NCBI GenBank assembly: GCA_938015435.1
Contig: CALLPN010000002.1
Coordinates: 186,001-250,000 of the forward strand
Direction: 5' to 3'
DNA from: an uncultured Saprospiraceae bacterium
Lineage (GTDB): Bacteria; Bacteroidota; Bacteroidia; Chitinophagales; Saprospiraceae
DNA: 64,000 nt
Both the position numbers and the translations under genes were made by a program. Positions 16,273 through 25,892 of the stretch are shown one piece after another; position 1 is the stretch's first letter; every line of letters begins with the position of its first letter. Below the pieces are notes generated by a model. It did no database searches. It worked only from the letters and a program-made list of their open reading frames with translations, and was not told the DNA's origin.

Positions 16273-19200
16273 ATGAAAACAAAAATTTACTTACCACTCC
16301 TCTTATGCTTATGTTTCTTGGGGGCATATGGACAATCTTGTGTGGATATCACATTATCCACTCTGGCGTTGGGAGGTGACATTCAACTAACTGCGGAAAT
16401 GCTTCTAGATAATGCAGATGCTTCAGCAACTTATGAGATTACTCCTAATTCTGTAAACTGCAATGATATCGGTACTCCAGTGGCCGTTACAATAACTGGA
16501 CCATCAGGATTAGCATGTACATCAACAGTAACTGTTGTAGACGATACTCCTCCAGTAGCAATCGCAGAGATTGAAATAATTGTTGCAATCAGTAATAACG
16601 GAACGGCAACTATATTTCCAGAAAATATAGACAATGGAAGTTACGATGGTTGCAGTGATGTAACTCTTAGTCTATCACAAACTGAATTTGGTTGTAGCGA
16701 CTTAGGAGAAACAGATGTTTCTTTGACCGTAACAGATGCTTATGGAAATACGAACCAAACATGGACAACTGTAATAGTTGAAGATAAACTTTCTCCAATT
16801 ATTTTAGCCAATGAAGTATTGAATGTTTCGTTTGACAATAATGGAGAAGCTGAAATCACGTTCGACATGGTAGAACAAGGAAGTGGAAGTTATGATAATT
16901 GTGGAAGTATCACAAAGTCACTATCCAAAACATCATTTACATGTGAAGATGCGGGAGAGCAAAATGTAATATTTACTGTTACTGATGAAGCAGGAAATCT
17001 ATCTGCGAAAGTTATTAGTATCATCTTTGAAGATAAGTTAAAACCTATACCGTTCGCAATTAACCTTAGTACAGCACTATTATCTACATCAGCGAACAAT
17101 CCTATTCCATCAATTAAATTATATGCTGAAGATTTTGATCAAGGTAGTTATGACAATTGCGGAATTGTAAATAAGACGATCAATAAGGATACATATACAT
17201 GTGAAGATATAGGTGAAAATGAAGTTATATTTACTGTTTATGATGCTGCAGGTAATTCTGACTTCGCTATTGTATTATTAAATATAATTGATAATTCTGT
17301 ATCTACTGAATCTTTATCTTGTATCAGTACTCTAAATTACTCTCCGCTAGAAAATCTCCCTGATTACATTACACCTTATGATGTATTGGCAGGAGGCCCA
17401 TATGGTTGCGACTTTGATCTTGATCTATCGATAGAAGACGCAGATGGTAATATTTTACCAAACAATTATATATCTAATGCATACAATGGACAGACACTTA
17501 CTTATACAGTAACAGATTTAAATACGGATAATACTTGTTGGGGTACGATAATTGTTGAAGATGCCGTTGGAAATTGTGGCTTTGACGGAGACCAAGATAT
17601 TGATTGGCCTTTAGCACAAATTGAAGTCGATCTCAATGCTATAGATGTCACTGACCTTACTCCCGAATACTTACAAAATTCGCTTGGATTTGACGAAACA
17701 GATGTAGCGCCAATATTTACCAATAGCGGCGATTGTTTTATAGGATTTACTTACGACGATGATGTTTTTACGACATCGCAAAACATTGATAAAATAGTAC
17801 GTAATTTTACTGTCATTGATTGGATAGTATATGATATCACAAACGGTAATGAAGGGCTATTCTTTTTTACACAAGTAATTAAAAATATCAATTCTTCAGA
17901 ATCTCTTATATGTGACACTCTACCAAGATCTGCACCTGAAGGAGATTGTGAAAGCGGGCACACTTTAGAAGACGATGTAGAATGGCCTAATGATATCGTT
18001 GTTGCTGATCACAGAATCACTCCGACAGAACTTATTAACTACTCGGATATATTACCAGAAGATGCAGAACCAAATTTCTTTGGTGACAATGCCGACCTTT
18101 ACACCGCTTCTTATCAAGATCTTGTTGGAAGTTTGAATTCTGAAGAATTAACTATAAACAGAGTTTGGATTGTAGAAAGAAGTGGCTTAGCAAATATAGA
18201 ATGGACATACACTCAAGAGATTGAAGTATCATTTGCTGACTTCTCTAACCTAGTAGCTGTCAATACTCATGGAAGTAGAGGTGTACCGCAAGTCGAGCTA
18301 GGAAACAATATACTGACTGATCAATTTGGTAAAGCAATTGTAGAAGATGACTTTTTCATCAATCCAACGCTAAGTTCGGAACCGATAAATGGTTTAGACT
18401 TAGTGGATTTATACCTTTCTACTCAGCACATATTAGGGATAATAGATCTCAATGAATATACAGTTTTAGTTTCCGATCTAAACGATGACAACAGCATTTC
18501 CTCCATAGATGTAGTAAGGCTCAGAAAAATTTTATTCGGCGAAGTTCCTGATAACATTGATTGGAAATTTTTAAATATCACTGATAATCTTGACGGAATA
18601 AATCAAGTAAAAGGTCATTATGTTGCATATAGATCTGGCGATGTAGACGATAGTGCCTTACTTCCTGGAGAGTCAGCTGCCATTCTCGAACAAGTAGATT
18701 TATCTTTCGAAGATCTATTACTTAATGATGGCGAATCATATACGATTCCTTTTTATTCAGACGCTATGATCAATACTTCTGGTATTGAATTACGTTTGAA
18801 ATACGACCCAAGCATTATCGAAATTACTGATATTTCTGGTGGCATATTTGACACCTTTACATCTTGGAGTGTAGATGATGATAATGGTTTACTTACCATT
18901 ATCGCGGTAGATGTATTCCAAAGTCATTTTCTTGATGGAGCGACATTATTCAATATATCTGCAACCGCTAAAGAAAATAGCGTATTGAATAATGGGATTT
19001 CTTTTTCTGATAGTTATAAATCACTTATGATGGACGAAGAATTAAATAAATATTCTGTCAATGGCTCATTAGAAAATGGCATTGCACTAGGCACCAACAA
19101 TGAAGACTTTGCTGCCGGCATTAGCGTCTACCCTAACCCAACAGTAGATTTCATTAATATAGATCTTAGCAAGACTGCTATTGTAAACAACTATACCGTT

Positions 19201-19347
19201 ACACTTTTCGATACTAACGGAAAACAAGTAGTTGTTCAGTCTAACACAGAGCAAATTTCAACTGGTGATTTACCTACAGGATCTTATGTCTTAGTATTAA
19301 CGTCTGGAGACAGTTATTACTCAGAACTAATTCAAGTAGCTAGATAA
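16273..19347 (+). CDS. Secreted T9SS cargo with HYR-like repeats, dockerin-like and cohesin-like segments
   Basis: The 1024-residue protein begins with a signal peptide (MKTKIYLPLLLCLCFLGAYG). Residues about 90-345 hold three copies of a ~88-residue HYR-like Ig module, each with GSYD-x-C, a Cys near F-x-C-x-D-x-G, and VTD-A-x-GN. Around residues 705-757 two helical segments with DLNDDNSISSIDVVRLRKIL resemble a dockerin type I calcium repeat. Residues about 809-913 (IPFYSDAMINTSGIELRLKYDPSIIEI) resemble a cohesin fold. The last ~80 residues (ISVYPNPTVDFINIDL...GSYVLVLTSGDS) are a T9SS type A sorting domain. It lies 59 bases after the sensor/barrel gene and is followed by a strong terminator, so it is probably the last gene of the sigma cluster. 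Confidence 0.92.
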   Translation: MKTKIYLPLLLCLCFLGAYGQSCVDITLSTLALGGDIQLTAEMLLDNADASATYEITPNSVNCNDIGTPVAVTITGPSGLACTSTVTVVDDTPPVAIAEIEIIVAISNNGTATIFPENIDNGSYDGCSDVTLSLSQTEFGCSDLGETDVSLTVTDAYGNTNQTWTTVIVEDKLSPIILANEVLNVSFDNNGEAEITFDMVEQGSGSYDNCGSITKSLSKTSFTCEDAGEQNVIFTVTDEAGNLSAKVISIIFEDKLKPIPFAINLSTALLSTSANNPIPSIKLYAEDFDQGSYDNCGIVNKTINKDTYTCEDIGENEVIFTVYDAAGNSDFAIVLLNIIDNSVSTESLSCISTLNYSPLENLPDYITPYDVLAGGPYGCDFDLDLSIEDADGNILPNNYISNAYNGQTLTYTVTDLNTDNTCWGTIIVEDAVGNCGFDGDQDIDWPLAQIEVDLNAIDVTDLTPEYLQNSLGFDETDVAPIFTNSGDCFIGFTYDDDVFTTSQNIDKIVRNFTVIDWIVYDITNGNEGLFFFTQVIKNINSSESLICDTLPRSAPEGDCESGHTLEDDVEWPNDIVVADHRITPTELINYSDILPEDAEPNFFGDNADLYTASYQDLVGSLNSEELTINRVWIVERSGLANIEWTYTQEIEVSFADFSNLVAVNTHGSRGVPQVELGNNILTDQFGKAIVEDDFFINPTLSSEPINGLDLVDLYLSTQHILGIIDLNEYTVLVSDLNDDNSISSIDVVRLRKILFGEVPDNIDWKFLNITDNLDGINQVKGHYVAYRSGDVDDSALLPGESAAILEQVDLSFEDLLLNDGESYTIPFYSDAMINTSGIELRLKYDPSIIEITDISGGIFDTFTSWSVDDDNGLLTIIAVDVFQSHFLDGATLFNISATAKENSVLNNGISFSDSYKSLMMDEELNKYSVNGSLENGIALGTNNEDFAAGISVYPNPTVDFINIDLSKTAIVNNYTVTLFDTNGKQVVVQSNTEQISTGDLPTGSYVLVLTSGDSYYSELIQVAR

Positions 19348-19380
19348 AGAATAATTGATTCAGCTATTCACATAGTATAG

Positions 19381-19410
19381 AGGTCACTCATTTTTGAGTG
19401 GCCTTTTTTT
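19381..19410 (+). terminator. Rho-independent terminator after the 1024-residue cargo gene
   Basis: A nine-base-pair stem (GGTCACTCA with TGAGTGGCC, one G-U pair) and short T-rich loop are followed by TTTTTTT, 34 bases after the stop codon. Confidence 0.85.
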
Positions 19411-19735
19411 GCTTGATGGTGAAAGGGATAACGTTCTTTACTTCAGTAAAAAAGGGCAATAATTATTTGAGAGATGGGCGTTTTAAAATTTTATTGAGAT
19501 TCTTACACACGAAGCGATCAAGCGATGATTTTCAATGAAAAACATACGTTGTCTATGTGAGAATGTGACTTGCTTAACAAACACATGGACATAGATTGTT
19601 ACGCTCAAGAAACATCCAATTCAAAGGTTATCGTATCAAGTATATCTGGCGTGCATTATCGCGATAATACTTATTTATACAATAAATTTCACTTTACTAA
19701 CAGAGCAGAGTGGAGCTAAATAATTCATGACATGA
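19411..19735. other. Intergenic region between terminator and orphan gene, nothing recognised
   Basis: About 325 bases without a credible ORF, tRNA or strong hairpin. Being downstream of the terminator and of the 3' end of the minus-strand orphan gene, it is a convergent spacer. Confidence 0.5.
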
Positions 19736-20986
19736 TTATACGGAGTTAGATACTGGCTTAAAGTTAATATCGCAATCACCAGCTACTAATCGATTTTCAA
19801 AATCAATTCCACTAAACTTACCCTTAGCTTTATTGGTCATATCATTCAGGTAATATGTTTTTATAAATATTTCTATTTGAAGGAATGGTGACAGACCACT
19901 CAGTTTTAATCTCAAATTTAAAATGGAAGCATTGTTGATTAACTGAATGTCATCACTACTAATCAATATGCCCGGAATCGAAGAAGTGATTTTGAATGTA
20001 TCAGGGTCTATTTTTATCTTTAACTCCGTTACTTTAGATTGCTCTGAATCGAATTGAAAATGATAATCTCCAACTATTTTTTCATAGGTTAAATAAAAGG
20101 GGCTTTTGCTAGAAATTTCCAACTTGTCATTAGGAATATGATTATCAATTTCTAAGCGTTGATTGCGCAACTCTTGGGCTATGTATCCAGGTGTCTTTTT
20201 TTCTAATGATCTCGATTGCATTTCTTCTAGAGTACGACATTTTTCATGTATGAATTTTGCAGCTATGATCTTGTTGTTTATGTCAAATGCCGAAAAAACT
20301 CCTAGTAAATACTTACTCTTAGCTGGATCACCATATCCAATATATAATATGTTTTCTCCTGACGGAACCATCTTACCATCAAGAAAAGTCCGTGTACTTA
20401 TATGTAGGGCATCTGCTCTTTTTTTGATGTCTCCAAAGTATATAAAGTCTTTAAAGCTACCATCTTCTTGAGGGTAGATATAGTTATATTCAATTCGCTT
20501 CCAATTATCCTTTACAGTAACTTGAGCTTTTACGATTTCTTTATACTCACCGAAATGATAGGAAACATAGTAATGATTCTGCTCTTTTTCATTCCTATTA
20601 AGAAGATCAAGCTGCTTTTGCTTTTCATTAACGTCCAATATTTTTGTCTCAATGAAAGAATAGATGTCCTCGTACCCCAAATATTCAAATAAGAGGTAAT
20701 TATAAGATTTCGTAATTTTAATAAATGGCTTCCCAGAAGAGAGTTCTCTTTTCTTATCATAAAGATATTTCCCATTTATAAATGAATCTGTTAATTTTTG
20801 CAATTCGCTTTTAAGGCTGACTTGATTTTCGTCATATCCAGCAAATCCATAGACTTGACTCACCTTTTTATTTAGTATTCCAGGATGGGTCTGTTCCAAT
20901 TTTTCAAGTAGGCAATTCATCAAAACGTTAAAGCAAAAGGCTGATACTTGTAGAGTTGAACTACCACTAAGTGTATTTTCCGGCAT
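19736..20986 (-). CDS. Cytosolic hypothetical protein of unknown family
   Basis: This 416-residue protein starts at an ATG with no signal peptide or TM helix. The first ~150 residues are helix-rich (FCFNVLMNCLLEKLEQTHPG, SELQKLTDSFINGKYLYDKK, YNYLLFEYLGYEDIYSFIE). The remainder alternates strands and turns (YYVSYHFGEYKEIVKAQVTV, YNYIYPQEDGSFKDFIYFGD, ILYIGYGDP, LNLRLKLSGLSPFLQIEIFI), suggesting one or two beta-sandwich domains. No catalytic, metal-binding or nucleotide-binding motif is recognised. It is monocistronic, flanked by a convergent terminator on one side and a divergent TonB-receptor operon on the other. Two-part cytosolic proteins of this sort sometimes pair a small helical adaptor with a sensor, but no function can be given. 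Confidence 0.75.
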   Translation of the reverse strand: MPENTLSGSSTLQVSAFCFNVLMNCLLEKLEQTHPGILNKKVSQVYGFAGYDENQVSLKSELQKLTDSFINGKYLYDKKRELSSGKPFIKITKSYNYLLFEYLGYEDIYSFIETKILDVNEKQKQLDLLNRNEKEQNHYYVSYHFGEYKEIVKAQVTVKDNWKRIEYNYIYPQEDGSFKDFIYFGDIKKRADALHISTRTFLDGKMVPSGENILYIGYGDPAKSKYLLGVFSAFDINNKIIAAKFIHEKCRTLEEMQSRSLEKKTPGYIAQELRNQRLEIDNHIPNDKLEISSKSPFYLTYEKIVGDYHFQFDSEQSKVTELKIKIDPDTFKITSSIPGILISSDDIQLINNASILNLRLKLSGLSPFLQIEIFIKTYYLNDMTNKAKGKFSGIDFENRLVAGDCDINFKPVSNSV

Positions 20987-21098
20987 ATTCCAGTAATTTT
21001 TTTAGAATTATATCGGAAGATAGTAATAATCAAAAAGATTAGAAAATAAAATAGTGATTCTTATGTTTAGTTCAATTAATCGAATCAACCAACTTAAT

Positions 21099-23471
21099 AT
21101 GAAAAATCTAATAATCATAAGTCTATTATTCTGTAGCGCTTATTTGACTGCGCAGAGTACATTATTAACAGGAAATGTCTCTGATGTCAAGGGAGAACCA
21201 CTAATTGGCGCTACGGTCATGGAAAAAGATACTGGAAATGGAACTGTAACAGATTATAACGGTAATTACGAGTTGTCCGTCGGTACTGATGCTACAGTCA
21301 TGGTCTCGTATACAGGGTTCGATGCTCAAGAAGTTCAGGTAGGATCGATAGTACGCTTAGATTTCACCATGGTTGAAAATGCAGAGGTAATAGATGAAGT
21401 GATAGTTACTGGATTTTCTGGTGTAGTAGGTAGAGCTAGAAAAAGAGTAGAATCTATTCAAAACATTCCAGAATCTGTAGTTGCGCTTAACAGTGATGGA
21501 ATTGAAAAAGCTGGGGTAAACAATGTTTCCGATTTTGCGGAATTGGTTCCTAACATGAAATTGAGTGAAACTCAGTCCGTAGGTGTTAATTTTCTAGTAG
21601 TAAGAGGTATTCCTCAAATCAGGAATGCGGATGCACCAGTAGCTTTTGTAGTTGATGGTGTTACAATTCCAGATCCAGCACTACTTAATCAAGAATTATT
21701 TGATCTCGCACTAATAGAAGCTGTAAAAGGTCCTCAAGGAGCGCTATATGGAAAGAATGCAATCGGTGGAGCGATAAACATTTACTCCAAAGAACCAACT
21801 AACGATTCTAAAAACAATGTGCAACTAGGATTTGGAAATGGAGGCCACTACTCTGGTCAGTTGGTTTCATCTGGAGCCTTATCAAAAGATAAAGCTTATT
21901 ACCGATTATCCGGAAAATACCAAAATTTTGATGGTTTACTTACCAATACTTTTCTTGATAAAACCGTAGATTTCAGAAAAGACATAAATGTAAGAGGGCA
22001 AGTAATATTGACACCAACGAGCAAGCTTAAAGCCACAGCAACGCTTCAATATATGAATACTGATGCAGGTGCAACTTACTACTCAATTGATCCAGCAAGT
22101 ATTGGCTCTGGTGGAGCAACTTTTCTCGCAGGAATCGATCCTAACATAACAGATGACAATAGTGTCATACACCAAGATGTGTTTGGAAATTCTGATTTGA
22201 AAAATCTATTTGGAAGTGTCAACCTGAATTATAACCTAGGAAAAACAAAATTGCAAAGTATTACTTCATACAATAAAGTGGACCGAAATTTAACTGGTGA
22301 TTTAGATTTTACAGAAGAGGCCTTTGATGGTTTTGTTGATGTTTTTGGCTTAGATCAAGGTGAACGTAACAATACCAAATCATTTAACCAAGAATTGAGA
22401 TTATCTAGTAATAATAGTGGTTCTAAATTGGATTGGAGTGTTGGAGGATTTTTCCAAAATGTTGAAAGAGAATTTTACCAGTCGGATATCACCTTCAGTG
22501 ATGACTGGGCAGTGACAGATTATACTGTAAACTTCAACACGATCGCGTTTTTTGGTTTTCTTGACTACAAAATAACGGATAAATTAGTTGCCGCTTTTGG
22601 AGCGAGATATGATATTGACAACTACGAACAAGAAGATAGATTGCCAATATTGTTCGGTGCACCAGAGGCCACAATAAATAAGAGGGACGATAGTGTTTTT
22701 CAACCAAAATTTTCTCTAAGTTACCAAGCTGCAGAAAACGTACTAATGTTTTATAACTATGGATTAGGCTATCGTGCAGGTGGTTTCAATGCACAAACCA
22801 CAGAACTTTTTAATGGTGATTATGAGAAAGAAATATCTGATAATTTTGAAGTAGGTGCTAAAACCTCTTTTTGGGATAATAGATTACTCCTGAATGGATC
22901 AGTTTTCTATTCTAGCTTCAAGAACAGACAACAATTTATCTACGATTTGGATAATTTTGTTCCAGGAAACTTCAATTACGAAAAGAGTACAATTTTTGGA
23001 TTTGAGCTAGATTCCAAAGTAAGAGTATCAAAATATTTAGATGTTTTACTTAGTTACGGTTTTGTAGATTCTAAAATAGATGAAGGAGGTGCTACTGGAG
23101 GAGAAAGTGGAACAGCTAGAGATTTGAATGTATTCAATGGAAACTTCACATCATTCATTCCACAAACTAATTTTAATCTAGGATTGGCTTCTAGTTTTGA
23201 TGTAGGTGACAATGCTACTTTGGATTTAAATGTCAATGTAAACGGAACAGGAAAAATTTACTGGTATGACTCTAATGATGAAGGTACTTCTTCTGATGCT
23301 TATCAATTGGTAAATGTCAGAGCAACATTGAATATGAATAAGCTTAGTGTTTCTCTATGGGGAAAGAACATAACAGACCAAAAATATTACTTAGAAGTAG
23401 ATCCAGGCAATGGATTTGGTTGGAGAGGCAGACCAGCAACATTTGGAGCGACAATCGGATATGATTTTTAG
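21099..23471 (+). CDS. TonB-dependent outer-membrane receptor
   Basis: The start is taken at 21099 (790 residues) where MKNLIIISLLFCSAYLTAQ begins a signal peptide; an in-frame ATG at 21054 would add 15 residues. Residues about 20-95 are a CarboxypepD_reg-like domain (GNVSDVKGEPLIGATVMEKD, GTVTDYNGNYEL). A TonB-box-like DEVIVTG is followed by the plug domain (about 115-215: PESVVALNS, VRGIPQIRN, VDGVTIPD, VKGPQGALYGKNAIGGAINI). The rest is the 22-strand barrel and ends in aromatic GYDF, as expected for BAM-dependent assembly. There is no SusD partner; instead it leads an operon with a metalloenzyme, two NCS1 permeases and a dipeptidase. It probably imports a small nitrogenous compound across the outer membrane. 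Confidence 0.95.
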   Translation: MKNLIIISLLFCSAYLTAQSTLLTGNVSDVKGEPLIGATVMEKDTGNGTVTDYNGNYELSVGTDATVMVSYTGFDAQEVQVGSIVRLDFTMVENAEVIDEVIVTGFSGVVGRARKRVESIQNIPESVVALNSDGIEKAGVNNVSDFAELVPNMKLSETQSVGVNFLVVRGIPQIRNADAPVAFVVDGVTIPDPALLNQELFDLALIEAVKGPQGALYGKNAIGGAINIYSKEPTNDSKNNVQLGFGNGGHYSGQLVSSGALSKDKAYYRLSGKYQNFDGLLTNTFLDKTVDFRKDINVRGQVILTPTSKLKATATLQYMNTDAGATYYSIDPASIGSGGATFLAGIDPNITDDNSVIHQDVFGNSDLKNLFGSVNLNYNLGKTKLQSITSYNKVDRNLTGDLDFTEEAFDGFVDVFGLDQGERNNTKSFNQELRLSSNNSGSKLDWSVGGFFQNVEREFYQSDITFSDDWAVTDYTVNFNTIAFFGFLDYKITDKLVAAFGARYDIDNYEQEDRLPILFGAPEATINKRDDSVFQPKFSLSYQAAENVLMFYNYGLGYRAGGFNAQTTELFNGDYEKEISDNFEVGAKTSFWDNRLLLNGSVFYSSFKNRQQFIYDLDNFVPGNFNYEKSTIFGFELDSKVRVSKYLDVLLSYGFVDSKIDEGGATGGESGTARDLNVFNGNFTSFIPQTNFNLGLASSFDVGDNATLDLNVNVNGTGKIYWYDSNDEGTSSDAYQLVNVRATLNMNKLSVSLWGKNITDQKYYLEVDPGNGFGWRGRPATFGATIGYDF

Positions 23472-23511
23472 ATAGATAACAGCTTATTTTATAAAATTCA
23501 AATTACCAGTA

Positions 23512-24573
23512 ATGTCAATAGTAGATACCGAAATAGAAAAGAGAATTGCAAAAGTCATGATAGATGACATGTTTCAAGTGTCAGAAGGAGAGACTGTTGC
23601 AATTACTGTGGATGATGGTTCTGAAATGAATGTGGTCAACGCATTGTTCTCTAGAGTAAAAAGCTGTGGCGGATTGCCAATGGTTATACACATTCCTGTG
23701 GCAAGAGGAGATGGAGAAGTCGGAATGCCTGACTGGCCAGTATCTCCACTGACTGCAGCATTATGCAATGTAGATGTATGGATAGAGATGAATTCTGTTA
23801 TCTTGCTCTATTCCAACATTTGGGAAAGTGCTCTCAGAGAAAATAAAAAACTACGGTATCTCGTCTTAGGAGACAGTACTGCCAAATCCCTAGAACGTGT
23901 CTTTTGTGGATATGATATAAAAACATTAGGCCGATTACTTAGCAGAATTATGGATATGGCAAAGACAACTAACGTGGTAAGGATTACAAGTAAGAATGGT
24001 ACTGATGTGCAATATCTAACCGATCCTTTACATTCATTGGATATAGATGATGGAGATTATTCCAAACCTATTTTTGGTACCGCTCCAGGCTATGTCAATC
24101 TCGTACCGAAAGTCGGTTCGATGACTGGTCGTATCGTTTTTGACGAGTTACAGAATACAGAGATTTATGAGAAGAAAGAGCATCTTGAATTTATAATGAA
24201 AGAAGGTAAAATTCATGAGGTTAATGGAGAAATGGAAGCTGAGTCGTTCAAAAAATATTTAGCTTCTTTTGAAGATCCGAATATGTATAAAATTTCGCAT
24301 CATATGATTGGTCTCAACCCTAATGTACGGTCTATGGTTGGAGAAATCGTCGAGGACGAACGTATATGGGGAGGAGTGGATTTTGGGTTTGGACATACCA
24401 GCCCAATAGATATGCCTCCACTTGGTCAAGTAGCGAAGTCGCATTTTGATGGTATAGTATCTTGTACAACTGTTTATTTTGATGATGTAAAAATCATTGA
24501 AGATGGAAAAGTTAGCCATACTGATTTAAAAGATCTCGCAGAACAACTTTTAGGTGCTACCTTAGCAGAATAA
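23512..24573 (+). CDS. NicX-like / M29-type metalloenzyme
   Basis: The 353-residue cytosolic protein resembles 2,5-dihydroxypyridine 5,6-dioxygenase (NicX) and the related M29 aminopeptidase fold. The shared block E-x-E-[SY]-x-x-x-Y-x-x-x-F-x-D-P-x-x-Y-x-I-S-H lies near residues 242-263. His263, His311 and Asp313 (SHFDGIV) correspond to the metal-binding His, His-x-Asp set of NicX. The C-terminus VYFDDVKIIEDGKV also matches the family's terminal strand pair. Enzymes of the fold either open pyridine rings with Fe(II) or hydrolyse peptides with Zn/Co; which applies here cannot be told from sequence. The operon with NCS1 permeases (nucleobase, hydantoin and vitamin-type substrates) favours a ring compound, while the PepD neighbour favours a peptide. 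Confidence 0.75.
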   Translation: MSIVDTEIEKRIAKVMIDDMFQVSEGETVAITVDDGSEMNVVNALFSRVKSCGGLPMVIHIPVARGDGEVGMPDWPVSPLTAALCNVDVWIEMNSVILLYSNIWESALRENKKLRYLVLGDSTAKSLERVFCGYDIKTLGRLLSRIMDMAKTTNVVRITSKNGTDVQYLTDPLHSLDIDDGDYSKPIFGTAPGYVNLVPKVGSMTGRIVFDELQNTEIYEKKEHLEFIMKEGKIHEVNGEMEAESFKKYLASFEDPNMYKISHHMIGLNPNVRSMVGEIVEDERIWGGVDFGFGHTSPIDMPPLGQVAKSHFDGIVSCTTVYFDDVKIIEDGKVSHTDLKDLAEQLLGATLAE

Positions 24574-24586
24574 AAACTGTATTCAT

Positions 24587-25861
24587 ATGGCTGAACAAGG
24601 AGACTTTACGACTACAAGAGTTCCTGAAAGTGCAACTGTAGGTGGACTCAGTATAATGGGAATAATTGTAGGTATTGGTATCACTCTCCCTGTGTTTTAC
24701 GTAGGTGCAAATATTGCCCAATCGATTGGTTTTAAGTCTGCATTATTTGTTTTTATTTTTGTAATGTTGCTTCTTGGCGCTCTTTGTGTCATCACCTCTA
24801 TTATAGGTCGAAGGACAAGACTTTCCACCTATATGATTTTACATTTTCCGTTTGGCACTACTGGTGTAAAGTTGGTAAATCTCTTAGTTGCGATACCCGC
24901 TTTAGGTTGGTACGCTATAACTATAGAATTATTTGGTCAAGCGATCTCAGATACTTTACTGCAATTGTTAGGCATTGAAGTACCTCTATTTGTATTGATT
25001 GCCGTGAGTAGTATTCTGATGACGCTTACTACAGTTTTTGGTTTTAAGGTCATTGAAAAATTTTCAAATATTGCTGTACCTTTTCTCATAATTTTTGTAG
25101 GCTACATACTCTATATAACTTTACAGGGAGATGGAAACTGGGACATCATTTGGTCAGCCAAAGGCAATGGTTCTATGACCATCTTAGAGGCCATTTCGAT
25201 TATTACAGGTACTTCTATTTTGATGCCTGTCTTTATGCCTGATTTTTCTCGATTTGCAAAAAAAGATAAAGATGCTGTACTAGGTGCAATAGGTCTAGCG
25301 ATAGGTACTCCTTTGGTTTTATTAGCTGGAGCAGCGCCATCCATTCTCACAGGAGAAGAGGATATTATGAAGATTATGATTGGATTAGGTTTAGCAATAC
25401 CAGCTTTGTTTATTTTAGTATTTTCTACTTGGACGACCAATGTTGTTAATCTTTATTCTTCAATTCTTATTTTTTCCACGCTCAATAAAAAATGGAAATT
25501 TTGGGCCATTGGGGTGATTGCAAGTATAATAGCTACGTCTCTTTCTTTAATGGGTTTTTCTACCTATTTCATTGATATGTTGACATACGTAAGTTTGGTA
25601 GTTCCATCTTTAGCATCCATCTTTATTCTTCATTATTATTTTGTTGGTAAAGGAGAATACGATGTTTCTAAAATGGAAGAACTTCCTGCTTTTAATTGGT
25701 ATGCTTTATCAGCATGGATTACAAGTTCACTCGTTGCGATAGCCACTCATAATAATCTTATCCAATTGACAAGCATTCCTTTTATTGATGCATTTGTAGT
25801 AGGACTTTTGATCTACGGAACAATGATTAAAATAATGCCTAAGCCAAAGCAAATTTCATAG
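24587..25861 (+). CDS. NCS1-family (CodB-like) permease 1
   Basis: This 424-residue inner-membrane protein has about 12 TM helices and the NCS1 nucleobase-cation-symport signature near the N-terminus (GLSIMGIIVGIGITLPVFYVGANIAQSIG, cited in part) plus RRTRLSTYMILHFPFG. Motifs TSILMPVFMPDFSRFAKKD and STWTTNVVNLYSS occur in the CodB branch (cytosine, hydantoin, thiamine-precursor type substrates). It starts 13 bases after the NicX-like gene and is related to the second permease of the operon, at 27346. Transport of the compound taken up by the TonB receptor is the natural inference; substrate unknown. Confidence 0.9.
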   Translation: MAEQGDFTTTRVPESATVGGLSIMGIIVGIGITLPVFYVGANIAQSIGFKSALFVFIFVMLLLGALCVITSIIGRRTRLSTYMILHFPFGTTGVKLVNLLVAIPALGWYAITIELFGQAISDTLLQLLGIEVPLFVLIAVSSILMTLTTVFGFKVIEKFSNIAVPFLIIFVGYILYITLQGDGNWDIIWSAKGNGSMTILEAISIITGTSILMPVFMPDFSRFAKKDKDAVLGAIGLAIGTPLVLLAGAAPSILTGEEDIMKIMIGLGLAIPALFILVFSTWTTNVVNLYSSILIFSTLNKKWKFWAIGVIASIIATSLSLMGFSTYFIDMLTYVSLVVPSLASIFILHYYFVGKGEYDVSKMEELPAFNWYALSAWITSSLVAIATHNNLIQLTSIPFIDAFVVGLLIYGTMIKIMPKPKQIS

Positions 25862-25892
25862 TATAAACATCTATCGTATCTTAAAACAAAAC

